Assembly: GCF_003710935.1 (NCBI RefSeq)
Contig: NZ_RHHS01000028.1
Span: 1 to 64,000 of the forward strand
Length of the DNA stretch: 64,000 nt
Source: Brevibacillus gelatini
GTDB taxonomy: Bacteria; Bacillota; Bacilli; Brevibacillales; Brevibacillaceae
Direction: 5' to 3'
Positions 51,233 to 60,528 of this stretch are shown here, piece by piece. The notes under the pieces were generated by a model that saw only the letters and a program-made list of their open reading frames with translations, searched no databases and was not told the DNA's origin. How positions within the stretch are numbered: position 1 is the stretch's first letter; every line of letters begins with the position of its first letter. The translations under genes and the position numbers were made by a program.

Positions 51233-52765
51233 ATGAGCAATTCAGTCGTAGCACGCATGCAAGGTGATGATTATCAAGCACTATACTTTTGGCTAATGGC
51301 TTGCCGCTTATTTCAAGAGCACACTCGGGTTAATTCGGTTGGCTATGAATATGATTTAGCAAAATCTTTTGATGACGTCGTGGTCATCTATGATCCACCT
51401 TCTATAGATGAGCAGGGTAATCCATTACATATGGATTTCTATCAGATCAAGTATCATGTAGCACAGGAAGGAACGATTACTTGGCAAAGTCTATGCGATC
51501 CTGCCTTCATCAATGCCACCTCCGTGTCCTTTTTGCAAAAATTAAAGAACGCGTACCAACTCATGAAGCAACAAGGGAAAAATTGTCGGTTTCATTTAGT
51601 AACCCCATGGATAATTAATCCGACTGATCCCCTGCGTATCCTTATTAGTAACACGGGTGGAGCACTTCGCCTCAGTAAGTTAATGGAGGGAAAAACAGAC
51701 GCGAGCCAGATGGGTAAAATTAGAGCAGTTTGGCGAGAACACATGGGGTTAGCTAGTGATCAGGAATTACTAGAAGTACTCGCATCTTTGCGACTCATTC
51801 TAGGCTCAGGAACGATGGTCCAACTAACCGAGCGATTGAATGATCGCCTTCTTGCTGTCGGTCTCCAACCAATAAATGAAGCGGTAAATACACATACTTA
51901 TGTGAATCTTATTCAAAATCTTTTTAAAAAAGGAAAAGTCTTATTCCAAAAGCAAGAACTATTGGAATGTTGTAAAAGAGAGGGGCTATGGAGAGGAGTA
52001 ACGGCTAGTAGCACTTCAGCAATTGAAGTAGGAATAAGAAGTTTCTACAGGTGGGCAGAGAACATGGAAGACGAAACGGAAAATATGCTGCCGTTGGAAA
52101 AATATTTTGAAGGACGTTATTTGAAAGAGGGTTATAGTTGGCAAAACATCGCTTCGGAAATAGAAGAATTTATTAAAAGGTCATTTGTTCGGGGAAAACA
52201 GTATAATCTTCACCTGGATGCCCATGCCAGTATTGCTTTTGCTGCTGGGTACCATTTAAACGTTAGTTCAGGTGTTGATGTAGCGCCGGTTCAAAAAGTA
52301 TTCAGAGGCGGAAAACAAATATGGCGCCCGGACGAACAAAATCAGCAAAAGGTCTATCCAGATTGGGAGTATGCCGAAACAACGCTATCTGGGAAAGGGC
52401 ACGACGTAGCAATTGCCATAGGCGTCAAACATGACATAACTGAAGATGTGTTGGTTTATATAAATCAGGCCAATCTTCCCGTTGGTCGTATTATTACATG
52501 TTTGGTAGAAGGTGGTCCAAGTGCATTTGCTATTCAAGATGCAAATCATGCATTGTTCCTTGCCGACCGGATAACAGCGAAAGTGAAATCAAGAAACATA
52601 CATGAACGAACAGGTCATTTGCATATATTTTACGCTGGTCCGAACGCACTATTGTTCTTTATCGGTAAACTTGCGAAATCTTTCGGAAAGTGTACGATAT
52701 ATGAATATGATTTCGATACTCAAATGCCTGGGAAGTACCAGCCAGGAATTACTTTTCCAAAATAA
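51233..52765 (+). CDS. cap4: CBASS effector Cap4 (nuclease-SAVED)
   Basis: 510 residues. N-terminal DUF4297-type dsDNA endonuclease (about 1-200) with a PD-(D/E)XK-like arrangement (FDDVVVIYDPP near 45 and FYQIKYH near 68); C-terminal SAVED sensor (about 340-510), with HIFYAGPNALLFFIGKLA near 462 and YEYDF near 490. Cap4 cuts double-stranded DNA without sequence preference once SAVED binds a cyclic trinucleotide or similar messenger, killing the infected cell. It precedes its synthase, with its own promoter. Confidence 0.9.
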   Translation: MSNSVVARMQGDDYQALYFWLMACRLFQEHTRVNSVGYEYDLAKSFDDVVVIYDPPSIDEQGNPLHMDFYQIKYHVAQEGTITWQSLCDPAFINATSVSFLQKLKNAYQLMKQQGKNCRFHLVTPWIINPTDPLRILISNTGGALRLSKLMEGKTDASQMGKIRAVWREHMGLASDQELLEVLASLRLILGSGTMVQLTERLNDRLLAVGLQPINEAVNTHTYVNLIQNLFKKGKVLFQKQELLECCKREGLWRGVTASSTSAIEVGIRSFYRWAENMEDETENMLPLEKYFEGRYLKEGYSWQNIASEIEEFIKRSFVRGKQYNLHLDAHASIAFAAGYHLNVSSGVDVAPVQKVFRGGKQIWRPDEQNQQKVYPDWEYAETTLSGKGHDVAIAIGVKHDITEDVLVYINQANLPVGRIITCLVEGGPSAFAIQDANHALFLADRITAKVKSRNIHERTGHLHIFYAGPNALLFFIGKLAKSFGKCTIYEYDFDTQMPGKYQPGITFPK

Positions 52766-52780
52766 AAGGAGGATCCAATT

Positions 52781-53878
52781 ATGAAGTTACCGACCTATTT
52801 CAGCGATTTTTTGCGAAACATTCGATTAACTCCGAGTCAAATTAATGATTTAATTACAGGGCATACAACTCTACGAGATAGATTAAACAAAGACGAAACA
52901 TTATCTAAGATAATTGTGAGTACGTTTCTTCAAGGGAGTTACAGAAGATCGACTGCTATTCGACCAAAAAATGAGCAACGGTCTGATGTAGATGTAATCG
53001 TCGTAACAAGATTATCTCAAGATGAATATACCCCTGAACAAGCGATGAAGGTTTTTGAGCCATTTTTGGAAAAGTACTATGCAGGCAAATATCGCTATCA
53101 AGGGCGTTCCATTGGCATAGAACTTAGTTATGTTGACCTTGATCTCGTGATCACTTCAGCTCCATCTGAGGCTGAAGAAGGTATCCTACAGTCTGAAGAT
53201 TTGTTAAACACATATTCTATTGAAGACTATGAAGAAATCTCCAAATCAGTAAGTACCCCCATCCCCTTTTTTTTAACAGAAAGTACTACTGAACCCGAAT
53301 GGAAAACTTCTCCTTTATTTATTCCAGACCGGAATGTAGAGAAGTGGGTCAAAACACATCCTTTGGAACAAATACGTTGGACGTGGAATAAGAACGCAAA
53401 ATGCAATAAGCACTATGTTAATGTAGTAAAAGCATTAAAGTGGTGGAAACGAATAAACGACCCGGAAAATAACCCTAAAAGTTACCCATTAGAGCACTTA
53501 ATCGGACAGTCTTGCCCTGATGGAATTGAATCAGTAGCTGAAGGGGTTACCTTTACACTTGAATATATTGTTGACAACTATAAGGAAAAGCCTTTTTTAA
53601 GTGATCACGGTGTTCCCGAGCACGATGTTTTAGGAAGAGTAACTGATGAAGAATATGAAGCGTTTTACGAAAAAGTTAAGGATGCAGCTATTATTGCTCG
53701 TAAGGCACTTGATGCTGAAACAGTAGAGGAGAGTGCCGAGGAATGGCGTAAACTTTTCGGGAATAAATTCCCTGAACCGCCGAAGAGATCAACAAATTCA
53801 AGTAACTCTACTGGTTCTCAGGGAGGTTTTACTACAAGAACTGATAAAACAATTCCTGGTGGTGGGAGATTTGCTTAA
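52781..53878 (+). CDS. CD-NTase (CBASS nucleotidyltransferase)
   Basis: 365 residues. GS motif FLQGSYRRST (Q51-S53) with catalytic Asp D69 and D71 (SDVDVIVV) and a third at D119/D121 (YVDLDLVI). It should make the cyclic oligonucleotide for Cap4. Pairing with Cap4 and the Cap2-Cap3 genes suggests a clade D type enzyme (inference). The last 30 residues are a Ser/Gly-rich flexible tail ending in GGGRFA: Cap2 is known to conjugate CD-NTases through their C-terminal Gly or Ala, which fits. AAAGGAGG ribosome site. Confidence 0.92.
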   Translation: MKLPTYFSDFLRNIRLTPSQINDLITGHTTLRDRLNKDETLSKIIVSTFLQGSYRRSTAIRPKNEQRSDVDVIVVTRLSQDEYTPEQAMKVFEPFLEKYYAGKYRYQGRSIGIELSYVDLDLVITSAPSEAEEGILQSEDLLNTYSIEDYEEISKSVSTPIPFFLTESTTEPEWKTSPLFIPDRNVEKWVKTHPLEQIRWTWNKNAKCNKHYVNVVKALKWWKRINDPENNPKSYPLEHLIGQSCPDGIESVAEGVTFTLEYIVDNYKEKPFLSDHGVPEHDVLGRVTDEEYEAFYEKVKDAAIIARKALDAETVEESAEEWRKLFGNKFPEPPKRSTNSSNSTGSQGGFTTRTDKTIPGGGRFA

Positions 53879-55694
53879 TTTGATTAGAAAAGAACCTTCA
53901 GAAGCTCTTTTGATAGGAAGAAGAGCTTTGGAAGCAGTGAATGGAGTAGAATTACTTCATGATTTTCGTTGGGACCCATTGTTTAATAAGTGGGTCCTTT
54001 TTGCCGCTTTAACAGTGGATACCGACCCACATGGCCGAATTCCAGTTCAGACGAAATGGTACATTCATGTTGATAACAGCTATCCACAAGGCGAAATAGA
54101 ATTTTTCCCCGCTACAGATGACGGAATCTCATTAACCTTTCCACATCAAAACTATAATGGAGATACGGAGACGGACAGACCATGGCGAAAAGGGAAAATA
54201 TGTCTTGATCCAGTCATTAGAGTATTTGGAAGGACGGGATATGATTTTGGACCACATGATGAAGAAAACCGTCTCGTTTGGCACTTTGAACGCGCAAAAG
54301 CATGGATACTTGCGGCTTCGAGAGATTCCCTGCAATCAAATGGAGATCCTTTTGAATTACCCCAGTTTAGAACTGATGCATCATCAATAATCGCCTTTTC
54401 AGAAAGCCCTACAACCTTCGACAAGTGGAATGAAAGTAGCTACACATACGGATTAGTTGAATTTGTAAGAATAAAAGACGATCCGAAAATATTTGTAACG
54501 AAAAGTTTTAAGACTCTAGGTGGAAGGGAAGTGTACAAGCCAAAGTGGGGGAAAGCTTTTTCGGTTGAGAATGCAAATACTAGAGGCTTATGGATTAAGC
54601 TCAATGCGGTACCTGTAATTGATCCTTGGCAAGCTCCGATGTCTTGGCATGAGTTGTGCCAAGTATGCAATTCACAAGGAATCGATCTTATGGAGATCAT
54701 AAAAAATGCCGCACGTTTATTTCGGGACGGGAGACCTCATTATGTGCTGTTAGGATTCCCCATACCAGAAAAAGTCGGTGAATTACCTTGCATTAGATTT
54801 TGGCAAGCTTTTCAGCTTCCTGTATTGTCTAGTGGAAATCGAGTGCCTAACGGTTTTCGAAAAGGTGAAAAAGGTTACTGGTACAGAGATAGAACCCAAA
54901 TTTTAAGGGGAAGCGAAACGATTACATGGATTCATTCAGAGAACTGGCACAGAAATGAGATTTTTAATCGTGGGAAACTACCCCCAGGCATAACCAATAC
55001 ATCGATATTACAAATTGGAGTGGGAGCGTTGGGTTCCGTTGTTGCAGAACAACTAGTGCGCGCTGATGTTCAAAATTTAACCTTAATGGATGGAGATAAA
55101 CTGCACATAGGAAATTTAACACGCCATACACTTGGATTGTTGGATCTGAAAGATAATAAAGCCGAGGCGGTTGCAAAGCGTTTAAATCAATCAGTACCTC
55201 ATAGCAATGTTAACTCGATTTCTGGGTACTTACCATGTGATTCTGCTGAGCTATTAAACCAATATCAGGTCATCTTAGATTGTACTGGGGAAGATGATGT
55301 GCTGTTTAAGTTGGAAAAAACCACGTGGAAAAAACCAAAAACTTTCATTTCAGCATCTCTGGGTTTTGCTGCCAAGCGTTTGTTCATATATTGTCAGAAA
55401 GGTGATGAGTTTTCAACGGCTGCATTTTTTCGTATCATGAAACCTTGGTTGGAAAGAGAAAGGGAAAGTTATGATATTGAAGAGATGCCTCGAGAAGGAA
55501 TTGGATGCTGGCATCCTGTTTTTCCTGCGAGAATCGATGATATTTGGATGATGTCTGGAATTGTAATAAAGAGCATTGAAAAATTTATTCAGTCTCCACC
55601 GAAAAAACCAACGCTACTGGTTTATGAGCAAAAATGGCAAAATGGATTCTTCCATGGTGTAGAATTGGTCTACCAGGAGGATGAAAATGAGTAA
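53871..55694 (+). CDS. cap2: CBASS Cap2 (E2-E1 fusion)
   Basis: About 607 residues; start uncertain (GTG 53862, TTG 53871 or TTG 53880), overlapping or abutting the CD-NTase stop. N-terminal E2-like domain with catalytic Cys near C111 (KGKICLDPVI); central and C-terminal ThiF/E1 adenylation domain with GVGALGSVVAE near 383, LMDGDKLHIGNLTRH near 405 and the E1 catalytic Cys near 546 (GIGCWHPVFPA). Cap2 joins the C-terminus of the CD-NTase to a target and boosts its activity. Confidence 0.92.
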   Translation: MLNLIRKEPSEALLIGRRALEAVNGVELLHDFRWDPLFNKWVLFAALTVDTDPHGRIPVQTKWYIHVDNSYPQGEIEFFPATDDGISLTFPHQNYNGDTETDRPWRKGKICLDPVIRVFGRTGYDFGPHDEENRLVWHFERAKAWILAASRDSLQSNGDPFELPQFRTDASSIIAFSESPTTFDKWNESSYTYGLVEFVRIKDDPKIFVTKSFKTLGGREVYKPKWGKAFSVENANTRGLWIKLNAVPVIDPWQAPMSWHELCQVCNSQGIDLMEIIKNAARLFRDGRPHYVLLGFPIPEKVGELPCIRFWQAFQLPVLSSGNRVPNGFRKGEKGYWYRDRTQILRGSETITWIHSENWHRNEIFNRGKLPPGITNTSILQIGVGALGSVVAEQLVRADVQNLTLMDGDKLHIGNLTRHTLGLLDLKDNKAEAVAKRLNQSVPHSNVNSISGYLPCDSAELLNQYQVILDCTGEDDVLFKLEKTTWKKPKTFISASLGFAAKRLFIYCQKGDEFSTAAFFRIMKPWLERERESYDIEEMPREGIGCWHPVFPARIDDIWMMSGIVIKSIEKFIQSPPKKPTLLVYEQKWQNGFFHGVELVYQEDENE

Positions 55695-56184
55695 AAGACT
55701 ATACTGGAACGAGACCGCTGTTATCGGCTTATCTTTGGATGCAAACCACGAGCGAGAAATGTTACAAGAGTGTACAAAAAGTTTTCCTAATGAAACAGGG
55801 GGAATACTTATAGGGTTATACAAGCAAGATAATACCATTGCTGAAGTCACTAAGATTTCCGGACCACCTAAAGACTCTAAGCACGGAAGATATACGTTTT
55901 ATAGAGGCACTCTCGGTCTCATTGAGCTGCTCGATGAATATTGGGAAAAACATCAGCAATACTACCTTGGAGAGTGGCACTTTCATCCCAATGGAAAACC
56001 AGTACCGAGTCATCAGGATATTTTGCAAATGAAACAAATAGCAAATTCTAAGCGATATAATTGTCCAGAGCCTACATTGCTGATCGTAGGCGGGCATCCA
56101 AAAAAACAATGGACCACAAGTGCATATGTTTTCCCAAAAGGAAAAGAGTGTATCACTCTACCTGTATGGGAGCTAGGTAAATAA
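55687..56184 (+). CDS. cap3: CBASS Cap3 (JAB/MPN isopeptidase)
   Basis: 165 residues from ATG 55687 (AGGAGG upstream). JAMM metalloprotease: Glu in NETGGILIG near 35, then GEWHFHPNGKPVPSHQD near 95-111 with the HxH, Ser and Asp ligands. Cap3 removes the Cap2-made conjugates and restrains the system. It overlaps Cap2 and is followed by the operon terminator. Confidence 0.92.
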   Translation: MSKRLYWNETAVIGLSLDANHEREMLQECTKSFPNETGGILIGLYKQDNTIAEVTKISGPPKDSKHGRYTFYRGTLGLIELLDEYWEKHQQYYLGEWHFHPNGKPVPSHQDILQMKQIANSKRYNCPEPTLLIVGGHPKKQWTTSAYVFPKGKECITLPVWELGK

Positions 56185-56341
56185 TGATTGCCCCAAGAAA
56201 TGCAACTCTCTTTTCAAGAGGATTATTGAAATCTTATTAACCGGCATGGAAAGAATTGATACACTGTCGGTTACAGGACTATGTTTGAAAGTATAGTTAA
56301 TTGTTATTCAACTTCCTCGGTCTATAGTGAACTAACAACGC

Positions 56342-56382
56342 AAGCAGTCTAAAACTTTGTCTTGTTTTAGACTGCTTTTTTA
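56342..56382 (+). terminator. terminator closing the CBASS cargo
   Basis: 13-bp perfect stem AGCAGTCTAAAAC/GTTTTAGACTGCT with an 8-base loop and six T. The stretch 56185-56341 holds nothing else I recognise. Confidence 0.9.
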
Positions 56383-56455
56383 ATGCGTGGGTCGTTCAAG
56401 TCTAAAACGAATTTTTTCAAGCGGTCGATATTGAAAGGAGGCGAAACAAACGAAC

Positions 56456-57949
56456 ATGGTTGTCACCTATGGCGGACTGGATGTGTTTTTGCACACCTTA
56501 GTTGTGGGACCAACCGGGAGCGGGAAAACAAGTTACTTGCTCTCTCCCATGGCCATGCAAATCTTGGAGTCGTATAAGCGTGGAAACCGTGTCGGGATGC
56601 TGATTTTGGAGCCAAGCGGCGACTTTGTGGAGGATATTTACCAAGGGTGCCTTGCCTACGGTATCCCGGTTTGGCGAATCGATCCAACGTGGGACGGAAG
56701 CGATGGTTTAAACCCGCTTTTGGGCGAACCTCAAGTCGTCGCGGAAATGACGAGGACCGTATTGAAAAGGCTTTTTGGCAAACAAGAAGCCTTTTTTGCA
56801 TTGGTGCAGGAAATGGCTGCACGAAATGCGGTCTTGCTTTTGAAGCGTCTGTACGGAGACGATGCCGATCTGCTGCATATTGTCCGCGCGCTCCGAAATC
56901 TCAAAACGCTGAAGGAACACATCACGGATTATGAACGAAAATACAGGAGAGATGACCTTGTGGAGTTTTTTCAGGTTGAGGTTTTCGACAGTGAAAACTT
57001 CACCAAAATCTCTACGGGCCTTCGGATGCAGCTGGAAGACTTGGTTGGGAACGAGCTGGTGTTGAAACTGCTGACGAAAAAGAAGGACGAGAGTGTCCGG
57101 TTTGAGGATCATTTGGCAAACGGAGGGGTGGTTCTCATTAACTCCGCGTTGGGAGAGTTGGGGAATCTCAGCAGCATTTTCGGCCAGTTTGCCATTATGA
57201 CATTTCAAAACGCTGTTTTTCGTCGGCCGGGGAACCAATGGACGAGGCGCCCACATTACACCTTCATTGACGAGCTGCCGGAATATCTCAATCCGGATTT
57301 TCGCCGACTATTGACGTTGGGGCGGAAATATCGAAACGCGTGTACGATCGCCATCCAGAATATTTCCCAGCTGAAGGTAGACGGATATCCCGGCTTGGAG
57401 GATACCATTATGACCAACTGCCGGAACAAATTGATTTTCGCCTGTGAACACGAAGCGGATGCAAAAAAGTTCAGCGCCTTGTTTGGGACGGAAAAGCGCG
57501 TTAATCAGACCAAAATGTACGACACCCATATGGGAATAAAAGCAATCACGGCGGACAAAGTGACCCAGACGGAAAAGGAAGTACCGCGGTTTACTCCGAC
57601 ACAGCTCATGGAATTGCCTGCCTATCACTTTGTCGCCAGGCTCGTAAAGAACGGGCAGTTGCAGGTACCCAAGCTCGTGAAGGGGGAACTGGTTCGAATA
57701 CCAGAAGGGAAGGAGGAAGAAGAAAAACGGAAGCCATTCGCGTGGTTAGAAACAGTGAAAAGAAAACGAAAGGAGGAGATGATCTCGACAGATGTTCCGA
57801 GTGAATCAGAGGAGGAAAAAGCAGCAGTCTCACAAGAGGGGGGAGATCAGCCGACAAAGAAGATCACGATTGTGTTTCCAGAACAGTCCAATGTTTCCGG
57901 GGAAGTGAAATGGTTTACGTTACGAAAAGCCAAACGAAAAACGGGATAA
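56456..57949 (+). CDS. VirD4/TraG-type coupling ATPase
   Basis: 497 residues. Walker A GPTGSGKTS at 18-26; MLILEPSGDFVEDI near 50; Walker B YTFIDELPEYL near 268-275; then IAIQNISQLK and CRNKLIFAC. This is the type IV coupling protein family, which hands DNA-protein complexes to the VirB4 channel. It begins directly at the ATPase, without the usual N-terminal membrane helices; a partner may supply them. The C-terminal 80 residues are charged and flexible. AAAGGAGG lies 14 bases before the ATG, a long distance. Confidence 0.85.
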   Translation: MVVTYGGLDVFLHTLVVGPTGSGKTSYLLSPMAMQILESYKRGNRVGMLILEPSGDFVEDIYQGCLAYGIPVWRIDPTWDGSDGLNPLLGEPQVVAEMTRTVLKRLFGKQEAFFALVQEMAARNAVLLLKRLYGDDADLLHIVRALRNLKTLKEHITDYERKYRRDDLVEFFQVEVFDSENFTKISTGLRMQLEDLVGNELVLKLLTKKKDESVRFEDHLANGGVVLINSALGELGNLSSIFGQFAIMTFQNAVFRRPGNQWTRRPHYTFIDELPEYLNPDFRRLLTLGRKYRNACTIAIQNISQLKVDGYPGLEDTIMTNCRNKLIFACEHEADAKKFSALFGTEKRVNQTKMYDTHMGIKAITADKVTQTEKEVPRFTPTQLMELPAYHFVARLVKNGQLQVPKLVKGELVRIPEGKEEEEKRKPFAWLETVKRKRKEEMISTDVPSESEEEKAAVSQEGGDQPTKKITIVFPEQSNVSGEVKWFTLRKAKRKTG

Positions 57950-58284
57950 CGTGGCTTCCCTTAAGTGAAGTGGGGTATCCAAAGAATGAAATGGCGATTT
58001 TGGTCCCTGGTTTTGGCAGGAATCACGATAGGATCGGGTTTAACCCTTTGGGAAGCGTTCTCCTAGCGGGGGCTTCCAGCATATTTGGTAAAGGTGGGTA
58101 TGACATGGCAAGACAAGCGGCTGTCAACGAGCAACGGATGGTGGCTACCAAGAAGCCAACAACCCGGAAGCAGAGATCAACAAAAGTCAGCGAGGAGGTT
58201 CCGTTCGTTCCATTTCTCCGAGTGGACATAAAAACGGGAGCATTCATTCTGGACGAGCGAGAAGAAAGATATTGGAAGATATGA
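57910..58284 (+). CDS. small unknown protein after the coupling ATPase
   Basis: 124 residues, overlapping the coupling gene by 40 bases. GGGGAAG near the ATG. One weak hydrophobic stretch near 47-60 (LGSVLLAGASSIF), basic second half. No family recognised. Could be an anchor for the helix-less coupling protein. Confidence 0.5.
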   Translation: MVYVTKSQTKNGITWLPLSEVGYPKNEMAILVPGFGRNHDRIGFNPLGSVLLAGASSIFGKGGYDMARQAAVNEQRMVATKKPTTRKQRSTKVSEEVPFVPFLRVDIKTGAFILDEREERYWKI

Positions 58285-58355
58285 TCAATAGCTACTCTCC
58301 CATAAGGAAGAGGGCTATTTTTATTTTCTCAAATTCAAAAGAGGAGGAATTACTC

Positions 58356-59234
58356 ATGTTGGCAAACATTTTCGAGCGCAAAGGGGATCAGAAAAACTTC
58401 TGGGCGGAGCTGTTCGCTGCCAAACAAAACAACATGGCCATTCAGGCAAATGTTGTCGGCTTGGAAACACACAAATTGAACGGAGAATCGGTTCGCTGCT
58501 GGGTATTGGAAGTAGAGCCAACTGGGACTGTGAAAGGCATCGTTCCGCGAATGGAAACAGGCGTAGAAAAATCATCCGAGATGAATGAATTCCTGGGGCA
58601 GACCATTCCGGTCATGATCCTGCACATTGACCAGGACGCCGAACAAGTGCTGTGCAGCCGTATCCGTGCCATCGAACTGATGCAGGAAATTGCCTTACGG
58701 CGGGTGAAGGTAGGGGATCAATACACGGCTACGGTGACAAAAGTATCGCAGAACCGTATCGTGGCAGAAACCTCCGGGTTTTCATTTACGTTTACCAATT
58801 CCGACTTGAAATTGCCATTTAAGGATTTGCGAGACGTGTATCAGGTAGGCCATACAATCACCGTTGAAGTCAAGGAGATCGTCAGGGATGGGCAAGCTTT
58901 ACAACAGAGTGAAGCGGCAGCCGGGGAAGATCAAGGCGAGAAAGTGCCTGCTTCGTCCATTCGGCTTGTCGTGGTACCTGTTCTCCAGGATAAATGGGAT
59001 TTGATTGGCACAAAGTTCAATCTCCGTGGTGTGTACAAAGGCGTGATTAAACGCCAATTCGACGCTGGGTATTGGGTCGAACTGGTTCCTGGATTGGATG
59101 TGTATTGCCTGCATCCGAAGCGAAGCCTGCACAAAGGCTTGCTCAAAGAGGGACAAGTAGTGTTCATCCAGCTGCAGCGGATCAACAACAAAGAGCGGCG
59201 GTTGAGCGGCGAAATTACCCGTGTGATCGGGTGA
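58356..59234 (+). CDS. S1-domain (OB-fold) protein
   Basis: 292 residues from ATG 58356 (GAGGAGG upstream; the longer frame has no site). Three S1-like OB segments: about 30-100, 120-185 (VGDQYTATVTKVSQNRIVA) and 215-290 (LRGVYKGVIKRQFDAGYWVELV). S1 domains bind RNA or single-stranded DNA. Its place beside the coupling ATPase and upstream of ssb suggests work on element nucleic acid or mRNA. Confidence 0.75.
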   Translation: MLANIFERKGDQKNFWAELFAAKQNNMAIQANVVGLETHKLNGESVRCWVLEVEPTGTVKGIVPRMETGVEKSSEMNEFLGQTIPVMILHIDQDAEQVLCSRIRAIELMQEIALRRVKVGDQYTATVTKVSQNRIVAETSGFSFTFTNSDLKLPFKDLRDVYQVGHTITVEVKEIVRDGQALQQSEAAAGEDQGEKVPASSIRLVVVPVLQDKWDLIGTKFNLRGVYKGVIKRQFDAGYWVELVPGLDVYCLHPKRSLHKGLLKEGQVVFIQLQRINNKERRLSGEITRVIG

Positions 59235-59240
59235 GAAAAC

Positions 59241-59819
59241 ATGTTCGGGAAATCATGGACATTCAACTGGGAACCTACGCAAACCTCATCTCTGGAGGTT
59301 CAGTCTCCGCTGCTGGAATGGGTGAGAACCATCGGGATCATCACGGCCACTTCCGCAGACTGGTTTCATGCCACCAAGAGGGAAACACGGGAAACGATCA
59401 AGCAGCTTTTATCCGCTGGCATCATTATGCGCGGCCAAGCCCAATCCGAGGATAACCAAAAGCTCACCGTTTACGCTATCGAACCTCTTGCCGGAGACGC
59501 GGCCGTAAAAAAACTGATCCTGGAGCGAGTCTTGGATCACTGGCTGGACTACGTGGAGCCCATTGATATTCAGACAAACCCAAGCGGGGGCACGATCCGG
59601 ATTGGAGACGAACTGGTGGACATTCGGATTTTGTATGGGGATGTCCACCCTCCCGAACGGGAGCGGGTCTTATGGTTCGGAGGAAATTGGGACGAGTTTC
59701 GATCTGTCATTCAGCCGGGACACTTTGCAGCGACCCTGGACGTATGGGAAAAGGGAATGGTGATGAAGTGGGAACACAATTGGACGCCCGTTCCTCTGTC
59801 CCTCTTGACGAAGGGATAG
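59241..59819 (+). CDS. unknown winged-helix-like protein
   Basis: 192 residues. First 75 residues look like a winged helix (TIGIITATSADWFHATKRETRETIKQLLSAGIIM); the rest is beta-rich with many Trp. It begins 6 bases after the S1 gene. The outline resembles short replication-relaxation proteins, but not clearly enough to name it. Confidence 0.6.
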   Translation: MFGKSWTFNWEPTQTSSLEVQSPLLEWVRTIGIITATSADWFHATKRETRETIKQLLSAGIIMRGQAQSEDNQKLTVYAIEPLAGDAAVKKLILERVLDHWLDYVEPIDIQTNPSGGTIRIGDELVDIRILYGDVHPPERERVLWFGGNWDEFRSVIQPGHFAATLDVWEKGMVMKWEHNWTPVPLSLLTKG

Positions 59820-60000
59820 AGCATTAGGTAAAATATGGGCAAACCAAGTCCAATATACGAATCATCAGAGGCTTTTTCCGTGAAGCGGATAGGGGTTCGT
59901 ATACAATCCACCATGTTGAGCATGGGAGATTGCGAAGAAACGGGATACCTCATACCGTTGGGTAGTTGGCAATACCTTTTCCCTATGAGGTGAATGGTCT

Positions 60001-60162
60001 GTGTTGAGCGCAGTACCTGATGGACTATGTGAGGCTTTGACCCATGGTGCGCCTCTTCCAATCCTGCGAAGGGAAGCAGATTGGACAACATGGGCGGAAA
60101 AGATGTCGTGTTTGTCATTACCTGGCAAAGACAAGACGACATGGTGGTTACGAGAGAGCTAG
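60001..60162 (+). CDS. small unknown protein
   Basis: 53 residues, GTG start with GAGGTGAATGG upstream. Many Trp and Leu (ADWTTWAEKMSC, KDKTTWWLRES). No family recognised. It is the only supported frame between 59820 and 60247. Confidence 0.45.
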   Translation: MLSAVPDGLCEALTHGAPLPILRREADWTTWAEKMSCLSLPGKDKTTWWLRES

Positions 60163-60247
60163 GCACGGACTCGTAACTGGCGCAAACTGCGGACGTGTTG
60201 GGCATGACCGTGGAACTTGGCGCAAGAAGATTTTTGTATTGAAGCAT

Positions 60248-60306
60248 AGGCGTAGTGCGCTTTTTGCAGGATTGTTTCGTGCAAAAAGAGGTACTACGCC
60301 TTTTTG
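60248..60306 (+). terminator. long-stem terminator
   Basis: AGGCGTAGT/ACTACGCCT outer stem and CTTTTTGCA/TGCAAAAAG inner stem with a small internal loop, then TTTTTG. It separates the transfer genes from the toxin-antitoxin pair. Confidence 0.8.
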
Positions 60307-60375
60307 CGTTTTCAGGACATCTCCTCTGAGATACAATGGGTAGAAAGACGTTGTATCGAAGGAGGTGGAATACAC

Positions 60376-60528
60376 ATGCAAAAGGAGAGGGATGACATGG
60401 ACACTCTTGAAAAAGAACTGGAAGAGTGCTGGAAAGAGGCTGCAAACACGAAGCCATTAAGCGATGAGGAACTGGATGCGATCATTAAAGACGTTCGCAG
60501 ATCCATCCGTAAGGTGGTGGAACAATGA
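60376..60528 (+). CDS. antitoxin of a PIN toxin-antitoxin pair
   Basis: 50 residues from ATG 60376 (AAGGAGGTGG upstream). Acidic, helical (DTLEKELEECWKEA..LSDEELDAIIKDVRRSIRK). Its stop overlaps the PIN gene start, as in many type II pairs. No DNA-binding domain is evident. Confidence 0.65.
   Translation: MQKERDDMDTLEKELEECWKEAANTKPLSDEELDAIIKDVRRSIRKVVEQ

Noticed and set aside
59711-60457. 248-codon frame on the minus strand
   Set aside because: It overlaps well supported plus-strand genes, two terminators and a small gene, and its product is a Ser/Pro/Cys-rich sequence without domain or ribosome site.
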